From: CAZBPZ01 sp964493955 | GTDB lineage: Bacteria; Chloroflexota; Dehalococcoidia; Dehalococcoidales; Fen-1064 | Direction: 5' to 3' | Length of the DNA: 7,948 nucleotides | Assembly (NCBI GenBank): GCA_964493955.1 | Contig: CAZBPZ010000072.1 | Location: forward strand, 1-7,948 | Shown here: one piece after another, positions 6,908 to 7,948 of the stretch | Position numbering within the stretch: the first letter of the stretch is position 1 | How the letters are laid out: each line of letters opens with the position of its first letter | Translations under genes and position numbers: made by a program | The notes under the pieces: model-generated | Seen by the model: the letters and a program-made list of their open reading frames with translations, nothing else | Databases searched by the model: none | Told to the model about the DNA's origin: nothing

Positions 6908-7075
6908 TTACCAAGCCCAGCTCACCAGCAGTAGCTCCCCGTCAGAGGCTACCCGGCTGACCGGGCCGCCGGCAGCCCCCTGCCCGTGCCAGAATACCCT
7001 GGTGACCAGCCCGCTGTGGCCGCAATATTGACACGTTTCCGGCGCTTTGTCAAGACGGGTACGGGGGCAGAACAC
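6908..7075 (-). CDS. Doubtful small ORF with zinc-ribbon-like motif, possibly frameshifted
   Basis: A GTG-started frame encodes 55 residues. It begins VFCPRTRLDK, has CQYCGHSG (15-22), and ends in a Leu/Trp-rich tail (ELLLVSWAW). The CP and CxxCG pairs would suit a small zinc ribbon. There is no ribosome binding site before the GTG, and a TGA lies just two codons upstream. A neighbouring frame reads MRGEMASEPVC (starting near 7117) and then loses sense, so the original gene may have crossed from that frame near the C-run at 7063-7068. I do not recognise a family. It sits in decaying DNA beside the CoA-transferase remnant and may be a pseudogene or chance. Confidence 0.2.
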   Translation of the reverse strand: MFCPRTRLDKAPETCQYCGHSGLVTRVFWHGQGAAGGPVSRVASDGELLLVSWAW

Positions 7076-7184
7076 ACGGGTTCAGATGCCATTTCACCCC
7101 GCATAATGGGAGAGATGGTGCCCCGGAAGACACAGGAGGCAGCCGGCGGCGGCACCTGTGGCATCTACAGAGAGTAACGCCTTC

Positions 7185-7406
7185 TTACTTGAGGCGTGCT
7201 ATGTCTTCCCAGCTGTGGCCGGGCTGCAGCAGGACCTCCTCGGTGTGCTGGCCTACCTCCGGCGAGGCACCCCTGATTGCTGCCGGGGCCTGCTTGAACC
7301 CCACCGGGGTGGTAACGAGCCGTGTCTGTCCTACCTGCGGGTGGTCAAAGCTGGCGAAGGACCCGTGCCAGAAGAGGTCGGCCTGGAGCTGGGAGGCGAT
7401 GCGGCT
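7185..7406 (-). pseudogene. C-terminal fragment of a CaiB/BaiF (family III) CoA-transferase
   Basis: About 73 residues match the end of family III CoA-transferases, which move CoA between carboxylic acids. Visible family features are FDHPQVGQTRL, then TTPVGF ahead of PAAIRG, then PEVGQHTEEVL and a final HSWEDIARLK before the TAA stop at 7185-7187. These correspond to the usual HP-x-G strand, the small xxPxxFS region and the GxHTEEVL / ELGYS-x-x-EI-x-x-L tail. The catalytic Asp domain and everything before about residue 320 of a normal protein of about 400 residues are missing. Instead the frame continues upstream into transposase sequence. It is therefore a truncated gene. It handled CoA thioesters like the intact ligase nearby, but a shared pathway is only a guess. 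Confidence 0.72.
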
Positions 7407-7662
7407 GCCCCCGCTGGTAATGGCCCGCTCCGGAGACTCCTCCACCTCTTCCTCCAGGGCTGCCTGTAGCATGTACCTGGCCCCCAGCCTTACCAGGGCA
7501 TCCAGGGGGTGCCCTCTACCATCCCACCCCCCAAGCAAGGCCTCCACCTCTTGCCGCCTATCTGGCGGCTCATCCGAATGGCACTCCGAAGGACGAATCC
7601 CACCCCCCAAGCAAGGCCTCCACCTCTTGCCGCAGCTTCCTGCTCGGCGGTATCCTTTCCAT
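7407..7662 (-). pseudogene. N-terminal fragment of an IS256/Mutator-type transposase, with internal duplication
   Basis: From the ATG at 7662 the frame reads MERIPPSRKLRQEVEALLGG and stops within 30 codons. If one copy of a 76-base tandem unit is removed, it continues in frame as DGRGHPLDALVRLGARYMLQ then AALEEEVEE. That block, with its LVRxGAxxMLQxALEEEV pattern, is typical of the N-terminus of Mutator-class (IS256 family) transposases. The DDE catalytic domain, most of the about 400-residue protein, is absent. At about 7407 the sequence passes in frame into a CoA-transferase C-terminus. So the element is dead twice over, by deletion and by a frameshifting duplication. A GTGTAAAAAGG stretch at about 7732-7742 (minus strand) could be near the element's end, but I could not pair it with a partner. 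Confidence 0.66.
7521..7633. repeat. Two exact 37-bp direct repeats (76-bp tandem unit)
   Basis: The 37 bases at 7521-7557 recur exactly at 7597-7633 (both start ATCCCACCCCCCAAGCAAGG and end CTTGCCGC). The period is 76 bases, which is not a multiple of three. Both copies encode RQEVEALLGGWD on the minus strand but in different frames, so this is a duplication inside the transposase gene and not a CRISPR or iteron array. Confidence 0.9.
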
Positions 7663-7847
7663 GGCGTAACTGCCCCCTTTCCGGGCCTTCCAGGCCCCTT
7701 AGCTTTTCCTGGAGGTGGCTTACGCCGTTGCCTTTTTACACGCCAGCCAGGACATCACTCCCAACAATCCATCTGACTGTTGAATTGCAGCCGGCGCCAA
7801 GGGGCCAAAGCCTTACAACCAGCAATACAGATTGGGATGGTGGTAGA
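7663..7847. other. Spacer between transposase start and edge ORF
   Basis: No gene is visible. On the minus strand this would be the 5' end of the IS256-type element, just upstream of its transposase ATG. A short palindrome GGGCCT/AGGCCC (about 7683-7697) and a separated 7-bp inverted pair GGCGTAA (7663-7669) / TTACGCC (about 7720-7726) are present. No terminal inverted repeat or target duplication can be assigned with one end only. Confidence 0.3.
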
Positions 7848-7948
7848 CTACACGGTGAGGCTGAACACTAGCTCAAAAGTTCTACCTATAATACCCCCAG
7901 CTCCACCAGGGTCATCAACAGGCATAACCACCACATCTCCCCGGCCGC
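7848..7948 (-). CDS. C-terminal end of an unrecognised protein, cut by the window edge
   Basis: From the window edge one frame is open for 32 residues to a TAG at 7848-7850. It reads RGDVVVMPVDDPGGAGGIIG and then RTFELVFSLTV. The alternation of hydrophobic strands, a PVDDPGGAGG turn and a strand-like hydrophobic C-terminus look like real coding sequence and not a random frame, but the piece is too short to place in a family. It is on the same strand as the rest of the window. The IS256-type remnant lies directly downstream. Confidence 0.35.
   Translation of the reverse strand, partial: GRGDVVVMPVDDPGGAGGIIGRTFELVFSLTV

Noticed and set aside
7521..7633. Direct repeats of 37 bases that might suggest a CRISPR array
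   Set aside because: Only two copies with a 39-base gap, and both encode the same transposase peptide. It is a 76-base duplication inside a coding remnant.

Overview
The window looks like a piece of an uncultured bacterial chromosome, moderately GC-rich. The style of the encoded proteins suggests Chloroflexota, Dehalococcoidia-like: an ASCAP-type lipoprotein with a long Ala/Pro/Glu linker, a DppB/DppC permease pair, and a serine-recombinase zinc ribbon of a type I associate with that group. The taxonomic call is inference from protein style, not from a marker gene.

The core (669-6439) holds four intact genes, all on the minus strand. In transcription order they are an AMP-forming acyl-CoA synthetase (6439-4709), a DppB-type permease (4578-3625), a DppC-type permease (3570-2629) and a family-5 solute-binding lipoprotein (2477-669). 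A 13-bp perfect hairpin about 70 bases past the last stop (566-599) is the likely terminator. Together they suggest import of an oligopeptide-like or other organic solute through a Dpp/Opp-type ABC system, with CoA activation of a carboxylic acid, possibly the imported compound. No ATPase genes (DppD/DppF) are present, so the transporter must borrow ATPases encoded elsewhere.

Both flanks are decayed, mobile-element-rich DNA. On the left (1-320, minus) is a broken large serine recombinase whose C-terminal zinc beta-ribbon is still readable. On the right (7185-7662, minus) the N-terminus of an IS256/Mutator-type transposase is joined in frame to the C-terminus of a CaiB/BaiF (family III) CoA-transferase. 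The transposase part carries a 76-bp tandem duplication that shifts its frame. A truncated, unrecognised C-terminus runs off the right edge (7848-7948). The gene-poor stretch 6440-7184 holds several hairpins, a perfect TATAAT box followed at once by a hairpin with a U-run, and a doubtful small zinc-ribbon ORF.

The most interesting points are the transporter-ligase cluster without ATPases, the leader before the binding-protein gene with three strong Shine-Dalgarno/start units including a start-stop ORF, the chimeric transposase/CoA-transferase remnant, and the unexplained hairpin cluster at 6530-6800. I saw no CRISPR array, tRNA or rRNA, and nothing that amounts to a clearly new system.
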